Counted from the first letter of the stretch, positions 7,763 through 19,300 are shown. The stretch is DNA of 37,644 bases from Bacteroidota bacterium (GCA_021789975.1 JAJYIT010000042.1:1-37644), one strand, 5' to 3'. Numbers and translations are program-made. The notes: generated from the sequence alone by a model not told the origin.

Positions 7763-9445
7763 TTACTTGAGCAACAACATCTTCTTCGTCATGATGTTGG
7801 AACCTTGCTGCAAAGTATAGAAGTAGACTCCGCTGGCAAATCTATCCATTCGCACGCTGTAAGTAAACTCGCCAATCGGCTTGTATCCCTGATCGACCAC
7901 TTTGACCAGCTGACCAAACACATTGTAAACCTTTAAACTCATAAGCCCGGATTGTTTCAGACTTACGGTGACTTGTGTGGACGCATTGAAGGGGTTAGGA
8001 TAATTCTGATATAGTGAAAACCCGCTGGACGGCTTGTAGCGCGTGGAAGCAGCGCTCCCCGCCTCGGCTAGTTTGACAATAGCGGCTGAAGAACCGGGTA
8101 CTCTCACCAAGCAACCAGAAGAGTTTGCGGAATCGAGCAAGATCCATTTCCCTTGCCATGGACCATTGTTTGTGATGCTCGCCCCACCTAAGGTCACTCC
8201 ACTCGTGGCACCTATGTCGTCATTTGGAGCTACAAGGTACATTACACTATCTGCCGACCCAGTTACTTTTATGGTAACATTCGCATCACGAACACCGGTG
8301 CCGTACTCCCTGTTAATGATCGTAATAAACAGAGTGCGTGTCGAATCGGTCACTGCATAAGCAGTTAGATCTAAAGTGTCTGGATTACCAATCACTACAG
8401 AATCGATTGTGCCATGACCTCCTACATCGAACGCTCTGATGCCATAAGCTATGGGATAGACCTGGAGGTTCCCGTCGGAATCCTGATAAACTGTCCCATT
8501 ATACTTCCACTGGTACGTGTGAAAATTCACCCCTGCACAACCGTGGATTGCCCACCAGTGAGCATAATCCAATGCGAAGAGAGCGGTCGCGAAAGAGTTG
8601 TTCCCGCCCCAAACTCCAGGGTTACCGGCGACATAGCTATTTGATTCAGTGAGCCGGTACGGCAATCCAACATTCGATATAATGGCATATTGCTTCGGAT
8701 AGTTTATCGTGTCCCACTTCGTAGAAAGCATGTTGTCGATAAGCTGTTGAGGGGTTTTACCAGTAGAGACTCCGCCGACGTAGTAGTGCGAGAAGATATT
8801 TGTTAGAATACCAGATCCTGATTGTGCCTGGGAAAATTGCGGGTCCCAACTCCACCCACCTGTCCCGACATCTGGTCCACCAAATTTCGCACCCGGTACG
8901 GAGTCAATTACCACTTCGGCGAACCTCTCCCATTTTGCAAGCCAAGTCGGGTAGCCGGTTATCTCCGGGTCCATCTTACCATAAAGGTTTGGTTCATTTC
9001 CGATAGCAAAACATTGCAGGTACTGCCTGTAATTATCCAAAATGTATCTAGCTATCGATGCATCTTGCGCGGAGTCTCCATTAGCCAGCCTCAGTGAATA
9101 AATAACCTTCAGATCTGCTGCTCTCGCAAATCCGAATAGAGAGTCTATGGCCTGACGTGAAGGTGTTGCAGTGGTGTCAACCGAATCTCCACCGATTCGC
9201 AGATTCCTGATTGCGAGATTTTTGAAAAGTGTGAGCAGCTGGGTATCTGTCGAATCAAAGAGATAACCGTTTACACCAGCGTTATTGTTAATCAATGTGG
9301 CAGTCTCAAAACTCAAGCCTAGAAAATCATGAGGTACTGCTTTTATTCGAGCATCGGGGTAAACGTTCAGGGTCACTGGCGATTGCGCATTCGAACCGGC
9401 ACTGAAGAGAAAGAAGGAACATACAGAACATAGTATGAGCTTCAT
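7763..9445 (-). CDS. GH79-like glycosidase with T9SS tail (paralogue 2)
   Basis: This 560-residue protein has a signal peptide (KLILCSVCSFFLFSAGSNAQ), a TIM barrel and a beta-sandwich like its downstream paralogue. The acid/base is Glu151 in FAIGNEPNLYG and the nucleophile is Glu267 in YRLTESNSY. Segments such as DSVPGAKFGGPD, SLRLxNGDS and QVYPIAYGI are shared with paralogue 1, so the two arose by duplication. The sorting tail (NYPNPFNASTQ to KKMLLLK) follows the sandwich directly. An AAGGGAAGAG sequence lies about 10 nt before the ATG. It is 93 nt upstream of paralogue 1 and 33 nt downstream of the GH3 gene. It probably removes uronic acid from side chains at the cell surface; linkage and methylation preference cannot be read from sequence. 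Confidence 0.82.
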   Translation of the reverse strand: MKLILCSVCSFFLFSAGSNAQSPVTLNVYPDARIKAVPHDFLGLSFETATLINNNAGVNGYLFDSTDTQLLTLFKNLAIRNLRIGGDSVDTTATPSRQAIDSLFGFARAADLKVIYSLRLANGDSAQDASIARYILDNYRQYLQCFAIGNEPNLYGKMDPEITGYPTWLAKWERFAEVVIDSVPGAKFGGPDVGTGGWSWDPQFSQAQSGSGILTNIFSHYYVGGVSTGKTPQQLIDNMLSTKWDTINYPKQYAIISNVGLPYRLTESNSYVAGNPGVWGGNNSFATALFALDYAHWWAIHGCAGVNFHTYQWKYNGTVYQDSDGNLQVYPIAYGIRAFDVGGHGTIDSVVIGNPDTLDLTAYAVTDSTRTLFITIINREYGTGVRDANVTIKVTGSADSVMYLVAPNDDIGATSGVTLGGASITNNGPWQGKWILLDSANSSGCLVRVPGSSAAIVKLAEAGSAASTRYKPSSGFSLYQNYPNPFNASTQVTVSLKQSGLMSLKVYNVFGQLVKVVDQGYKPIGEFTYSVRMDRFASGVYFYTLQQGSNIMTKKMLLLK

Positions 9446-9478
9446 CTGTAAAGTCTCTTCCCTTGTCTAAAGAAAATG

Positions 9479-11812
9479 TCAGAATGATCTCTGGATTGAT
9501 ACGGGGCCGCTGAGTTTCAGAGTTCGCGGAATTCTTACGGACTTGGAAATAAGGTTCACCGAGCTTCCGCCGACCATAATCTCAAGCGGACCTGATTCTA
9601 CCACACGTTTCATGTCGACGTTGATGAAGGAAAGGTCGTAAGCTGTCAACGTGAATATTGCGGTCTTGGTTTGACCCGGCATCAAACTAATCCTCTTAAA
9701 CCCCGCAAGCTGCTCAACCGGTCTCGTGACAGATGCGCAGGGCTCGCGATAATATAGCTCTGCTACTTCGGCCCCACTCCGTCTTCCGACGTTTGTCACG
9801 TCGACAGAAACCACGAACTGATCAACGACACTCGGATCGGCGTCTACCTTGAGGTTTGAGAACTTGAACTGAGTGTAGCTGAGCCCGTAACCAAATGGGA
9901 ATAGAGGTGTCCATGGAACGTCGATGTACTTTGAAGTGAAGTGCTCCGGTGACGGGGGGCGTCCTGTATTCATGTGGTTATAATAAATTGGAACTTGTCC
10001 CACTGTCCTAGGGAAAGTAACAGGAAGCTTTCCACTTGGGTTGTAATCGCCGAACAACACATCTGCGATCGCGCCGCCTGCCTCGGTGCCAAGAAACCAC
10101 GTTTCAAGGATCGCAGGCACGTGTACAGCTGACCAATCGATTGAGAGCGGCCGTCCGTTCATTAGAACTTCTATTACGGGTTTGCCAAGGTGAACCAGAT
10201 CTTCCGCAAGATTGTGCTGAACGCCCGGGAGATCAATATGAGCTCTTGACTCAGCTTCCCCGGTCATGTTCCATCTTTCACCAATAGCAAGGACAATTAC
10301 ATCAGCTTCTTTCCCAATCTGGATCGCACGATCGAAACCGGCCGTGGAAGTATCATTAACTCCACAACCCTCAGCATACATGACTTTTGTTGATGGCGAC
10401 AGTTTTGATTCTATTCCGTCCAGCAATGTAATAACGGGCCCCGGCCTTCCTTTACAGTGCCAACATCCAAGCATGTCCTCTTTACTGTTTGCAAGCGGAC
10501 CTATAACTGCTATAGATTTCACATCCTTGCTGAGTGGTAAGACGCCCCCTTTGTTTTTCAATAAGACAATGGCCTCTCTTGCTTCCTGTCGGGCGAGCTT
10601 CAAGTTTTGAGGCAGCATGAGACTCGACTTAGCCTTTCCGATGTTTACGTAAGGATGTTCGAAGAGACCGAGTTTGAACTTGAGTCTTAGGATTCGCCTG
10701 ACAGCGTCGTTTATGAAGTGCATCGGCACCTTTCCTTCCCTGACGAGTTTCTCGAGATTGTCATGGTAAGGACCCATCATATCCATATCGACACCAGCAG
10801 TTACCGCTTTCAGAGCCGCTTCAGCCGAATCACATGCAACTCCCTGGTTGATCAGCTCACTGATCGCTTGCCAGTCGCTCACGACAAATCCCTTGAAGCC
10901 CCATTCACCCTTCAAGATGCCTCTTATAGTAAATGGATTTGCTGAAGCTGGGACACCATCAAGATCGTCAAATGCACTCATTACTGTTCCCGCACCAGCA
11001 TCAACTGCTGCTTCGAACGGAGGGAGGTACACATCGCGAAGCGTCCGCTCCGAAACTTCCGCCGTATTGTAATCCCGACCTCCCTCTGCCGCACCATAAG
11101 CGACAAAGTGTTTTGCACACGCCAGTAATGCGCTGTTCGACCCAAGCTTCGGTCCCTGATATCCTTCCACCTGAGCTTGAGCCATGACCATTCCAAGATA
11201 TGGATCCTCACCGGCGCCTTCGGCAATCCTTCCCCACCTGGGATCTCTCGCAATGTCCACCATCGGGGAAAATGTCCATCGGACGCCTTGAGAATAGGCT
11301 TCCTCGGCGGCCACAGAGTCACATTCCCTAACCAGGTTCGGGTCCCAGGTGCTTGCCTCAGCGAGCGGAATCGGAAATATCGTGGAGAAGCCATGAATCA
11401 CATCCATTCCAAACAGAATTGGGATACCAAGCCTGGACTTCTGAACCGCTGTTCTCTGCAGAGAATCGATAACAGAAGGAGAAGTGATGCTGAGAAAGGA
11501 TCCAACTCTTCCTTCCCTTACAAGCTCTGCTTTGCCAGGAGTTCTTGAGTTGAACTGACACATCTGGCCAATCTTTTCCTTTAAAGTCATCTGGCTGAGA
11601 AGGTCCTCGTCTCGTGATACAATAGAAAGCCGAGGGTTCATGTAATCTTTGTTAACTTGCCCTTTCTGTGGATTCTTTGATCTCGCAGCACACGTTGATG
11701 TCAAAGAAAAAATTAGAGCTAGGAGAAAAGCGAAGATACCTCTGCGACTCTTCAATTCCATAGCGAACATTTTATGCATGGCACGTGTCATAGTATTTAA
11801 GTGAGTGTACAT
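9479..11812 (-). CDS. bglX: GH3 beta-glucosidase, BglX-like
   Basis: The enzyme is of BglX type and normally hydrolyses terminal beta-glucosides in the periplasm. Recognisable segments are DLLSQMTLKEKIGQM, PILFGMDVIHGFSTIFPIPL, RDPRWGRIAEGAGEDPYL and CAKHFVAYGAAEGGRDYN. The nucleophile is Asp313 in GFVVSDWQAI. The acid/base Glu is expected in GEAESRAHIDLPG. The alpha/beta sandwich and a C-terminal Fn3-like domain are complete. The start is uncertain: Met codons lie at 11812, 11791, 11779, 11770 and 11761 and none has a clear ribosome binding site. The last, MELKSRRGIFAFLLALIFS, gives the best signal peptide. It differs from the other GH3 here, so the two probably act on different sugars. Confidence 0.88.
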   Translation of the reverse strand: MYTHLNTMTRAMHKMFAMELKSRRGIFAFLLALIFSLTSTCAARSKNPQKGQVNKDYMNPRLSIVSRDEDLLSQMTLKEKIGQMCQFNSRTPGKAELVREGRVGSFLSITSPSVIDSLQRTAVQKSRLGIPILFGMDVIHGFSTIFPIPLAEASTWDPNLVRECDSVAAEEAYSQGVRWTFSPMVDIARDPRWGRIAEGAGEDPYLGMVMAQAQVEGYQGPKLGSNSALLACAKHFVAYGAAEGGRDYNTAEVSERTLRDVYLPPFEAAVDAGAGTVMSAFDDLDGVPASANPFTIRGILKGEWGFKGFVVSDWQAISELINQGVACDSAEAALKAVTAGVDMDMMGPYHDNLEKLVREGKVPMHFINDAVRRILRLKFKLGLFEHPYVNIGKAKSSLMLPQNLKLARQEAREAIVLLKNKGGVLPLSKDVKSIAVIGPLANSKEDMLGCWHCKGRPGPVITLLDGIESKLSPSTKVMYAEGCGVNDTSTAGFDRAIQIGKEADVIVLAIGERWNMTGEAESRAHIDLPGVQHNLAEDLVHLGKPVIEVLMNGRPLSIDWSAVHVPAILETWFLGTEAGGAIADVLFGDYNPSGKLPVTFPRTVGQVPIYYNHMNTGRPPSPEHFTSKYIDVPWTPLFPFGYGLSYTQFKFSNLKVDADPSVVDQFVVSVDVTNVGRRSGAEVAELYYREPCASVTRPVEQLAGFKRISLMPGQTKTAIFTLTAYDLSFINVDMKRVVESGPLEIMVGGSSVNLISKSVRIPRTLKLSGPVSIQRSF

Positions 11813-11891
11813 GTGAATGACTTTGGTATAAAAAGCTTAACGCCTTAGCGAAGTTCGTTTCATTCGATTACGTACATATTTCGGAATCTCA

Positions 11892-13292
11892 CTAATGCTT
11901 TTTCTTTTCAGGCGGAATATAGGGCAATGCTTGGGTGCCTCGCGGGCCAAGAGGAGCGGGACGCGGCAGCGTTACGGACGGAGGATATGTTAGGTGCACT
12001 GGATCTAGCTTAGAATGCAAGGTGTCAGGAACTGGAATAACCAATGGAGCATTTGGAGTCTGACTGAAGTCAAAGCAATCGGCCATGTCATTCGCACGTC
12101 CATCACGGGGTGTCAATGACTTTATATTCCACCTCACTTCTACAAATTTCAGCACTGAAGTAAGATCGTACGTATAATGGGACACATAATTGTGTTTCGC
12201 ATATGGTGAAATGACAATCATTGGAACACGTGGGCCGTAACCGTAAGCATCGACCTCTGGCGGCGGCACATGATCGTAAAAACCGCCGTAATCATCCCAA
12301 CACAGAAAAATGACAGCATTCTTCCAGTAGGGACTCTGCATCACAGCGTTGATTAATCGTGTCACATACCACATCCCTTGTTGCAAGGGCTCCGGCGGAT
12401 GTTCACTATCTTGAAAATCAGGAATGAGCCATGACACCTGCGGTAATGTACCATCTTTCAAATCACGATAGAACTCAGATTGTTCTACGAGATGGCCCAT
12501 CATTTTGGGATTGTCGCGGATCTCCTTGAATCCGGGCATCGGATTCCAAATAGTGAATGTATGGGGATTGGGGTAAGCAAGATTCGACGTATGAGCATTT
12601 ATCCTTGCCGCGTCCGGAGGTGAAGGTTGAGTCTCGACATAATACTTCCATGTTATCCCCTTACCCGAAAATCTGTGGACGATCGAAATGAAGCTGAAGC
12701 CGTCATCGTCGTCCATGACCCTTTTCAGTGCCTGGAGGGTGCCGACATTGTTAAGTTCACCCGATTGCGCAGCCACGGTGAAGACGTGATTAGGGGAGCT
12801 ACCCGTCATCTCTGACGAGAAAAAACGGTCGCATAACGTAAAAGCGTGAGCATATTCCCAGTAGTTCGGGATGTCACTCTCGTCATAGAACCCCATCGTG
12901 TAGGGACTTCCTTCGGCCCATACGAAACCGTCCATCCTACCGTTATCGTAGCAAGCGTGTGCCTGTTCCCAGCTATGGTCCAGGTCAATAAGTGGTTGGC
13001 GGTAAGGCATGTGGAAAGGCTTGACGGACGGCCTTCCACCGGGCATCTTCGGCAAACAAGTGGCAGGAGGTATACCATCTGCCCCAGGAAATGTGCCAAA
13101 GTAATTATCGAAGGAGTGGTTCTCCTGGATGATCCAGATTACGTGCTCAATCTTGTCAATTCCAGGATCTCTTCCCGTCTTGCTTTGATCTGACTTTGAC
13201 GGGTGCGCGCAAGAGGATCCAACGAACGCAATTATTGTCAGAACAAACGCAATGATCATTGAACGAATATACCACTTTATTGGTACTATCAT
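11892..13292 (-). CDS. Phospholipase C/acid phosphatase family phosphoesterase, lipoprotein (A)
   Basis: This 466-residue protein belongs to the phosphoesterase family (Pfam PF04185) that contains bacterial phospholipases C, plant non-specific phospholipases C and AcpA acid phosphatases. The N-terminus is a lipoprotein signal ending in IIAFVGSSC (Cys28). Family motifs are [19 protein letters not shown] (Glu57), GSSPNHVF and [14 protein letters not shown] with the metal-binding DD pair. It ends with a Pro/Lys-rich stretch. AAGGAGAG lies about 10 nt upstream of the ATG. A paralogue sits two genes upstream, with one T9SS protein between them. Whether it cleaves a phosphodiester or a phosphomonoester cannot be decided from sequence; the DD form resembles AcpA-type members. 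Confidence 0.82.
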   Translation of the reverse strand: MIVPIKWYIRSMIIAFVLTIIAFVGSSCAHPSKSDQSKTGRDPGIDKIEHVIWIIQENHSFDNYFGTFPGADGIPPATCLPKMPGGRPSVKPFHMPYRQPLIDLDHSWEQAHACYDNGRMDGFVWAEGSPYTMGFYDESDIPNYWEYAHAFTLCDRFFSSEMTGSSPNHVFTVAAQSGELNNVGTLQALKRVMDDDDGFSFISIVHRFSGKGITWKYYVETQPSPPDAARINAHTSNLAYPNPHTFTIWNPMPGFKEIRDNPKMMGHLVEQSEFYRDLKDGTLPQVSWLIPDFQDSEHPPEPLQQGMWYVTRLINAVMQSPYWKNAVIFLCWDDYGGFYDHVPPPEVDAYGYGPRVPMIVISPYAKHNYVSHYTYDLTSVLKFVEVRWNIKSLTPRDGRANDMADCFDFSQTPNAPLVIPVPDTLHSKLDPVHLTYPPSVTLPRPAPLGPRGTQALPYIPPEKKKH

Positions 13293-13357
13293 ATTCCACT
13301 TACTCTCCTTTCGGTTGATTCCTTTTGAAGGTTCTCGCTCCTATACAATTAACATCT

Positions 13358-14920
13358 TCACCGCAAGAGGAGCATCTTGCGTGTTGAGTTGAAGCCTCCC
13401 GTGCTCAGAACATAGAAATATACTCCGGTTGCAAGACTGCCTGCATCAAAGGTAGCTCGGTAAAAGCCTGGTCCCACCTGTTCATTGACAAGTGTGGCAA
13501 TGTCCTCACCGAGTATGTTGAAGACCTTCAGGGTTACCACTTCTGCTTTCGGAATATTATACTCGATTACAGTAGACGGATTAAAAGGATTTGGATAGTT
13601 TTGACAGAGAGCGAACTTATCGGGTATCTCATTCGATTGTTCAACAATTCCGAGTAATCCAGTACCTGTCGTGAACGAATCAACAGACGAGTAAGGGCTG
13701 GTGAAGGCGCTGTTGGATGCAGCGACACGCCAGTAATACTTAGTGGACGCAGCAAGTGGTGTCGATAATCGCAAACTCGTGTCAGGCACTGTAGTATCCG
13801 CCGCAACTTTCGAGAAAGCAGTATCATCGGCGACTTGCAAATGATACTCTGTCGCTCCTGGTGTCGGGTTCCATGACATGGTCACGTCTCGGGGAACGGC
13901 AGAGTACCTGCCGAGAGAAAGGAGTGCTGGTACTGCAAGTGGACCATACCTCACACCGATAGAGTCGAAAAACTGCTGCGTCATTGGTTCTTGTGCCGCA
14001 CCTCCCCAAATTAGTAGGTATCTAATCCCCTTCAGTTCCGTCACCTCTGCACAGTCATACGCATTCTGTGCAGTTGTCCCGTTTCCGCCAGAACCGAGAC
14101 TCACTTGAGGAATGAAATCAGTCCCGCCGTTGAACTGAGCGATAAGGGTGTCGAGTGCATTCGTATATCCTGTGGTAGTTCCGGACCTTGCTGAGGCCTG
14201 CGTTTGGACATTGAGCACGTCCACCTGCTTGAAGATGTCGTAATAGTTCCATTTCTGACCCTCCTTGGACAACATAGAATTGCTAAGTAGTGGTCGCGAG
14301 GTGGGAGAAGTCATGAGCGGCTTCCCATACTTGTCCGCTATCTGTTTTGCCGAATCCATAATCATCAAGGTTGTGTCGAAGTTCCACGTATACTCGGGTT
14401 CGAAATTCGGCTCATAGTCGTAATTCAGCCATGCAACATCAGCGTTTAACAAACTATCGCTTGCAATTGCCGCTCGCAATGAATCTAAGGTTGTCAACCC
14501 TGCGACGCCGGCAATTATATCGTTATCGGGAAACGCTTGTCGCAGTTGCGCAACGACATTGTGGAGATTTGGAATTTGGCCAGTACCTTGTCCGACACTG
14601 ATATAAAACTTGTCTTTGGGACTCATGTACTGACTGTTTGCCGCAAAGAAGTTGACCATCTTGGGCACCGAGCTGTAGATGGTCCACACATAGTTGAGAG
14701 AATCCAAATTGTAAGTTCCTTGGGGAGGTTTTCCGATTTCATGAGGATAAGACGACGCAAATTTGCCGGGCACAGTCGCACGGCTTTTTATGTCATTACC
14801 ACCCTGTTCCTGAGCCAGCAGCCTTTGGCTCTCGAAAATCACCAGCGAAAAGAGCGGGACTACTATAATAATGCCACGAATCTTGTGGAGAAGCAGGTGT
14901 ACCATTTTGTTCGATTTCAT
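13358..14920 (-). CDS. T9SS-exported putative TIM-barrel protein of unknown family
   Basis: This 520-residue protein has an N-terminal signal segment (IRGIIIVVPLFSLVIFESQRLLA), an unassigned domain of about 300 residues, an Fn3-like domain (about 345-420) and a T9SS sorting tail (QNYPNPFNPST to KMLLLR). The unassigned domain alternates strand and helix patterns as a beta/alpha barrel would. It carries VAWLNYDYEPN near 162-172, which recalls the DxDxE strand of GH18-like barrels with Asn in the first position. FYISVGQGTG, PLMTSPTSRPL and LNVQTQ are other candidate strand ends. I do not recognise the family. A GAGGGAAT sequence lies in the 10-nt gap after the upstream phosphoesterase gene, indicating tight co-expression with it. 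Confidence 0.75.
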   Translation of the reverse strand: MKSNKMVHLLLHKIRGIIIVVPLFSLVIFESQRLLAQEQGGNDIKSRATVPGKFASSYPHEIGKPPQGTYNLDSLNYVWTIYSSVPKMVNFFAANSQYMSPKDKFYISVGQGTGQIPNLHNVVAQLRQAFPDNDIIAGVAGLTTLDSLRAAIASDSLLNADVAWLNYDYEPNFEPEYTWNFDTTLMIMDSAKQIADKYGKPLMTSPTSRPLLSNSMLSKEGQKWNYYDIFKQVDVLNVQTQASARSGTTTGYTNALDTLIAQFNGGTDFIPQVSLGSGGNGTTAQNAYDCAEVTELKGIRYLLIWGGAAQEPMTQQFFDSIGVRYGPLAVPALLSLGRYSAVPRDVTMSWNPTPGATEYHLQVADDTAFSKVAADTTVPDTSLRLSTPLAASTKYYWRVAASNSAFTSPYSSVDSFTTGTGLLGIVEQSNEIPDKFALCQNYPNPFNPSTVIEYNIPKAEVVTLKVFNILGEDIATLVNEQVGPGFYRATFDAGSLATGVYFYVLSTGGFNSTRKMLLLR

Positions 14921-14930
14921 ATTCCCTCAT

Positions 14931-16364
14931 TTAGTTTCCATAATGTTTTCCAGGATAAGGCTGGAGAATCAACGGGGGTCTTGGAGGCTGCGAGAAGTCG
15001 AAGTCTTTCACGAGATTTCCGAGGAGCGGTTCATCTTCGCGCACATCCGGCCGCGAGTCGGGCCGCCCGTCAGTTTTCGGATTGAGTCTCTGTCCGCTTA
15101 AGAAATCATCTTCGATGAACTTCAGATACGCATCAAAGCTGAGAATCCGGTGATCGATGTACCCCTTCCTTGCATACGGGCTTATGACGATTCCCGGAAC
15201 ACGGAGCCCGTAACCAAGTGAATCGACATGCGGCGGGACAACGTTATCATAAAAACCACCGAAGTCATCCCATGATAGGAAGATCGCCGTGCTAATCCAA
15301 TCCGGACTTCTCATAACCGCATTTATGATTCGAGTGACGTAGGCCTGGCCCACACTTACCCGTGCAGTGGGGTGTTCACTATCACGGCCGTTGGGGATCA
15401 TCCAACATACAGATGGCAGGGATCCAGACTTAGCCGCTCTGAAAAATTCATCAATTGTTTGAATGTTCTTAATCTGCTTGTCCTGATGGACATCTGTAAA
15501 TCCTGGAAGGACATTCCAAATCTGATCGACCCGAAGCCACAAGGGATTCATTGTCGAGCTCTTCGGTACAAAATTGGCTGAATCCACTTTTGCACCCTCG
15601 TCCAGATAACAAGCCCAAGAGACACCCGCCTTGTGCAAAAGGTAAGTAATATCAGTCCATGCAAATGGGGTAGGGCACCTCTTATTCCGATACCTCGGTT
15701 CGAACGTACCCACGCACGACATCGGATCTCCCGGTGTCTTCGTTATCGCACTCCACGCAGATACCATAAACAGATGAGAGGGGTAACTCCATGACTCTAT
15801 AGGTTCGAACATGTGATCCTGGAGGACGAAATCTTTGGCGTAAGTCCAGTAATTCGGTATTTCGCGCTGGTCGTGGTAGCCCATAACATCGATGTATGCG
15901 TAGGTCAGGTTCGGGTCATAGAATTTCCACTTCTTCCTGCGTAGCATTCCTCTGCGCGGTTTACCGAGCGCCTCTTTGATGAAGCCATCCATTTTCCCCC
16001 GATCTATATCGGCTATCTGGTCAGCATTGTTATGCGGTCCCCCATAATTAACGTCGCTCGTATCGTGGTACGGACGCGCCATCTTCCCAGTCTTCGGATC
16101 GGGTACAGCCACTGTTGGGATTCCATTTCTCATAGGAATTCCGTCCGCGCCGGGGAACGTTCCGAAGTAACTATCGAACGACCTGTTCTCTTGCATAATT
16201 ATCACAACATGTTTGATCTTGTGAATCCCTTTAAGGGATACTGCGGAGCCTCCATACTTGTTAAGAACAGGTCGAACTTTTCCGAAAGTGTACCGGTTCG
16301 CGCAAAAGAACATCCACAAAGCTACCGGAAGGATTATCGTTAGTTTTGGAGGTCTAATCTTCAT
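14931..16364 (-). CDS. Phospholipase C/acid phosphatase family phosphoesterase (B)
   Basis: This is the second member of the same phosphoesterase family, 477 residues from the preferred start. Motifs are [20 protein letters not shown] (Glu59), [11 protein letters not shown] and [15 protein letters not shown], and [12 protein letters not shown] is also typical. The N-terminus ([19 protein letters not shown]) is a signal or anchor segment without a convincing lipobox, unlike copy A. A Lys/Arg-rich insert ([15 protein letters not shown]) and a longer central region distinguish it from A, so this is an old duplication. The start at 16364 has GGAG 8 nt upstream; the frame opens at 16379, three bases after the GH2 stop, so translation is probably coupled to the GH2 gene. 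Confidence 0.82.
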   Translation of the reverse strand: MKIRPPKLTIILPVALWMFFCANRYTFGKVRPVLNKYGGSAVSLKGIHKIKHVVIIMQENRSFDSYFGTFPGADGIPMRNGIPTVAVPDPKTGKMARPYHDTSDVNYGGPHNNADQIADIDRGKMDGFIKEALGKPRRGMLRRKKWKFYDPNLTYAYIDVMGYHDQREIPNYWTYAKDFVLQDHMFEPIESWSYPSHLFMVSAWSAITKTPGDPMSCVGTFEPRYRNKRCPTPFAWTDITYLLHKAGVSWACYLDEGAKVDSANFVPKSSTMNPLWLRVDQIWNVLPGFTDVHQDKQIKNIQTIDEFFRAAKSGSLPSVCWMIPNGRDSEHPTARVSVGQAYVTRIINAVMRSPDWISTAIFLSWDDFGGFYDNVVPPHVDSLGYGLRVPGIVISPYARKGYIDHRILSFDAYLKFIEDDFLSGQRLNPKTDGRPDSRPDVREDEPLLGNLVKDFDFSQPPRPPLILQPYPGKHYGN

Positions 16365-16382
16365 TTTCGATATCTCCATATT

Positions 16383-19300
16383 TCACTGTATGTTAAGTCC
16401 TTCGACAATTACCTTTGGCCTCTCGCCACGAGTATCGTCATTGTTTAGTCTCATTCTTATCGTCCGCTGCTCCCCGGGCAGAAGTGTTATGAAATTGTCA
16501 CTGAAGATCACGGGCAAAATTCGCCTGCTGTCCTTGTTCCCGACGACTTTTAGTTTAACGATCGGAGCAGCGTATTCTGTTTCGTTTCTTAATGTCGTTG
16601 TCAAAACCCAATTGTTACCTTTGCGGGAAGATACAGTATGGATGAAAAGTCTGATTTTGGGGATTTTGAGAATAAGTTTCATGTTGCCTTCTTTGACCTG
16701 GCGCCAGTAAAGATTCCTCGAAATGTTTTTTCCCCCTCTTTCCAACCTCAGCTCAACAACATAGACCTTACTGACTGAGTCCGGCTGCACAAATCTGAAA
16801 ACGTTTATGACGCTATCCTCTGGACAATCGATATAGGACTTTTCCTCCTTCAACACAGCTTCTCCGTCAAGATTCTTTATCTCCATGATGGCATTTAGTC
16901 CCGATCCGTTTTTGACGCTATAATTAACCACCTCAATGCTATCTGTCACCGGATTCCATTCGATATGCAATGGCTGACACCCCTCTTTGCATCCGAAATA
17001 ACCTGCCGTTGGGTCAAGGTAATAATCGTAAGTTTGGAATGTCAAACAGGGCCAAGCCGGGTGACTCATCCATATCAAGAGCCCCATCCTATTCTCGGCC
17101 TGCGCCTCAAACATGGCTCGGTACCCACAGTACTCTATGTAGTCGGCAAGCCAAAGCCACTCTCTCAAACTGTCAACCCTGCCAAAGCGATCTTCAATAG
17201 TCTTATTGAATGAAGCACCGTTCTGGGAGCCGCCGAGGACAAAATCATGAATCCCCCACATGTTACTCTGGGGCCACATACCTTTTTTCGGCATCATTCT
17301 CTTGAGACTCGCGTAAGAGACTATTGCAGGCATGCCCATTTCACTGTGAAGTCTCTTCGTTGCCCTGTACTCGAAATAAAACCGCGTTGGCATAAGCCCG
17401 TATGGACCCCGCCCGCTCACGGGGCCCTCGGCGGAGTTCGGAATGTATTTTACGCCTGGATCCAGCTCGGCAAGCAATTTCGGCATGGCCTCTTCAAGCG
17501 GTTTAGGAGGGTAACCTTCGTTCCTGCCGACGAAAAGCGCAACACAAGGATAGTTGCGTATCCGCTCCACATAATCGTGCATGTTTTTTATGAACATTTT
17601 TACATGCTTGGGGTTAGGGCCGTCGTTAGGGTTTGCGAGCCAGAAATCCTGCCATACCATGATGCCATACTTATCGCAAGCCTTGTAGAAAGCCATGTTT
17701 GCTGTCTGTCCGACCCAGTTGCGAATCATCGTGAAGTTCATGTCTTTATGAAGACGAACTGCGATGTCATATTCTCTCTTGCGGTAGCGGAGCATTGATT
17801 CTGGAAAGCCCCAGTTCCCGCCGCGCGCGATGAAACGCCTTCCATTAACCCAGATTCTTAAAGCTCCTCCTACCTCAGAATAGGTCAGTTGTCTAACGCC
17901 TACCTTGAGAGACTCTGAATCAGACACACGACCATCCAGGATGAATTCCAATTTCACTTTGTAAAGATTTTGCGCACCATATCCATTGGGCCACCAAAGC
18001 TTTGGATCGTGCAGTTCCAAGTCGGGATTTGTCGTGGGATCGAGGGTTATCGTCTTTGTCGCGTTAGGATTGAGTGACACAGATTTCTCAAATGAAATGT
18101 GGCCGAACTTGCCGCGCAAAACTCCTTCAACACGCCTGTATTCATGATTATGAATCGTCGCCTGTATATGGACGCTTGCAGTTGTCGTATCCGGAACGGG
18201 GACACGGGTCCAGACAAATGGATTCCTGATCGTAACCGGACCACTTACTGACAAATAGACATTATTCCAGATCCCTGTGTCGCGTCCGCGAATTGTGGGA
18301 ATCCAGTCCCATCCGACCGATGCTTCAAATGTCGGATTGTCAGCACCTAACTGACCGCCATTTGCTTGAGTGCTATATCTGTCCGGCTCTTTCGGAAAAC
18401 CGGGTGCAGAGTTCTTTTTTATGAGGACCGCCAGTACATTTTGTCTACCCGGTTGAAGTATGTTTGTGACATCAAACCTCCCTCGCATAAAGGCCCCCTT
18501 TATATTGCCCAAACACCTTCCGTCCAAGTATACTTCGGCTTCCCAGTTAATGCCGTTGAAATTGAGGTACATCCTCCTTCCTTTAAAGGAAGATGGGGGA
18601 ATGAACACGTCCCGGTACCAGAAGTTGGAATAGAAATACGAATCAGAAATCAAAACCTGATTGTCTCCGTAATTCGGATTTGGGATTGCTCCATCATTCA
18701 GGTAACTCGTGAGTATAGTTCCTGGCACGGTGGCGATCAGCCAGCTGTGGTCGTTGAAGTCCGGTTTCGATATCGCATTGCCGTCTCTGTCAACTAATGA
18801 CGCACGCTGAAGGCGCCATGATCCTCCTGCAAGACTCATCCGGCCTTCCGCTTCAACCGGAGCTCTAGGGTGTTGAATTACTTCGGGGCCACCACTACCG
18901 AATACCTCAAGTTGACTTAGAATATATCCCTCTCCGGGAACTGCGGGTTTCGTCATGAGTACTTTCACATATCTTGCCTTCGTCTCCTTTGGCAGTTCAA
19001 TATTCATAAGGTTCCCAAAAGTCACCGGAAGAGCCGCAACTTCTCTCCAATTTCTTGCCTCATCGGAGACATAGATTCCTCCCTCCAAGGCAGCGCGAAC
19101 CCAGAAAAGCTTCACATCATTGATGGAACACAGCGATCCGAGGTCGACATACACCCACTCTTTACCGGATCCTGCGCTCTTCCACGCGTTTGTGAAATGA
19201 TAGGGGCCGCCAATTTTCGCAAAGCGTCCTTTATAATAAAGCCCGAAAATCCCGATGCTCCAGTTTCTGGCATCAGGGGAATTCACGTTGAAACGATAGT

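Noticed and set aside
17247-17798. 183-codon plus-strand frame
   Set aside because: It is wholly antisense to the GH2 lipoprotein catalytic domain and has no recognisable features.
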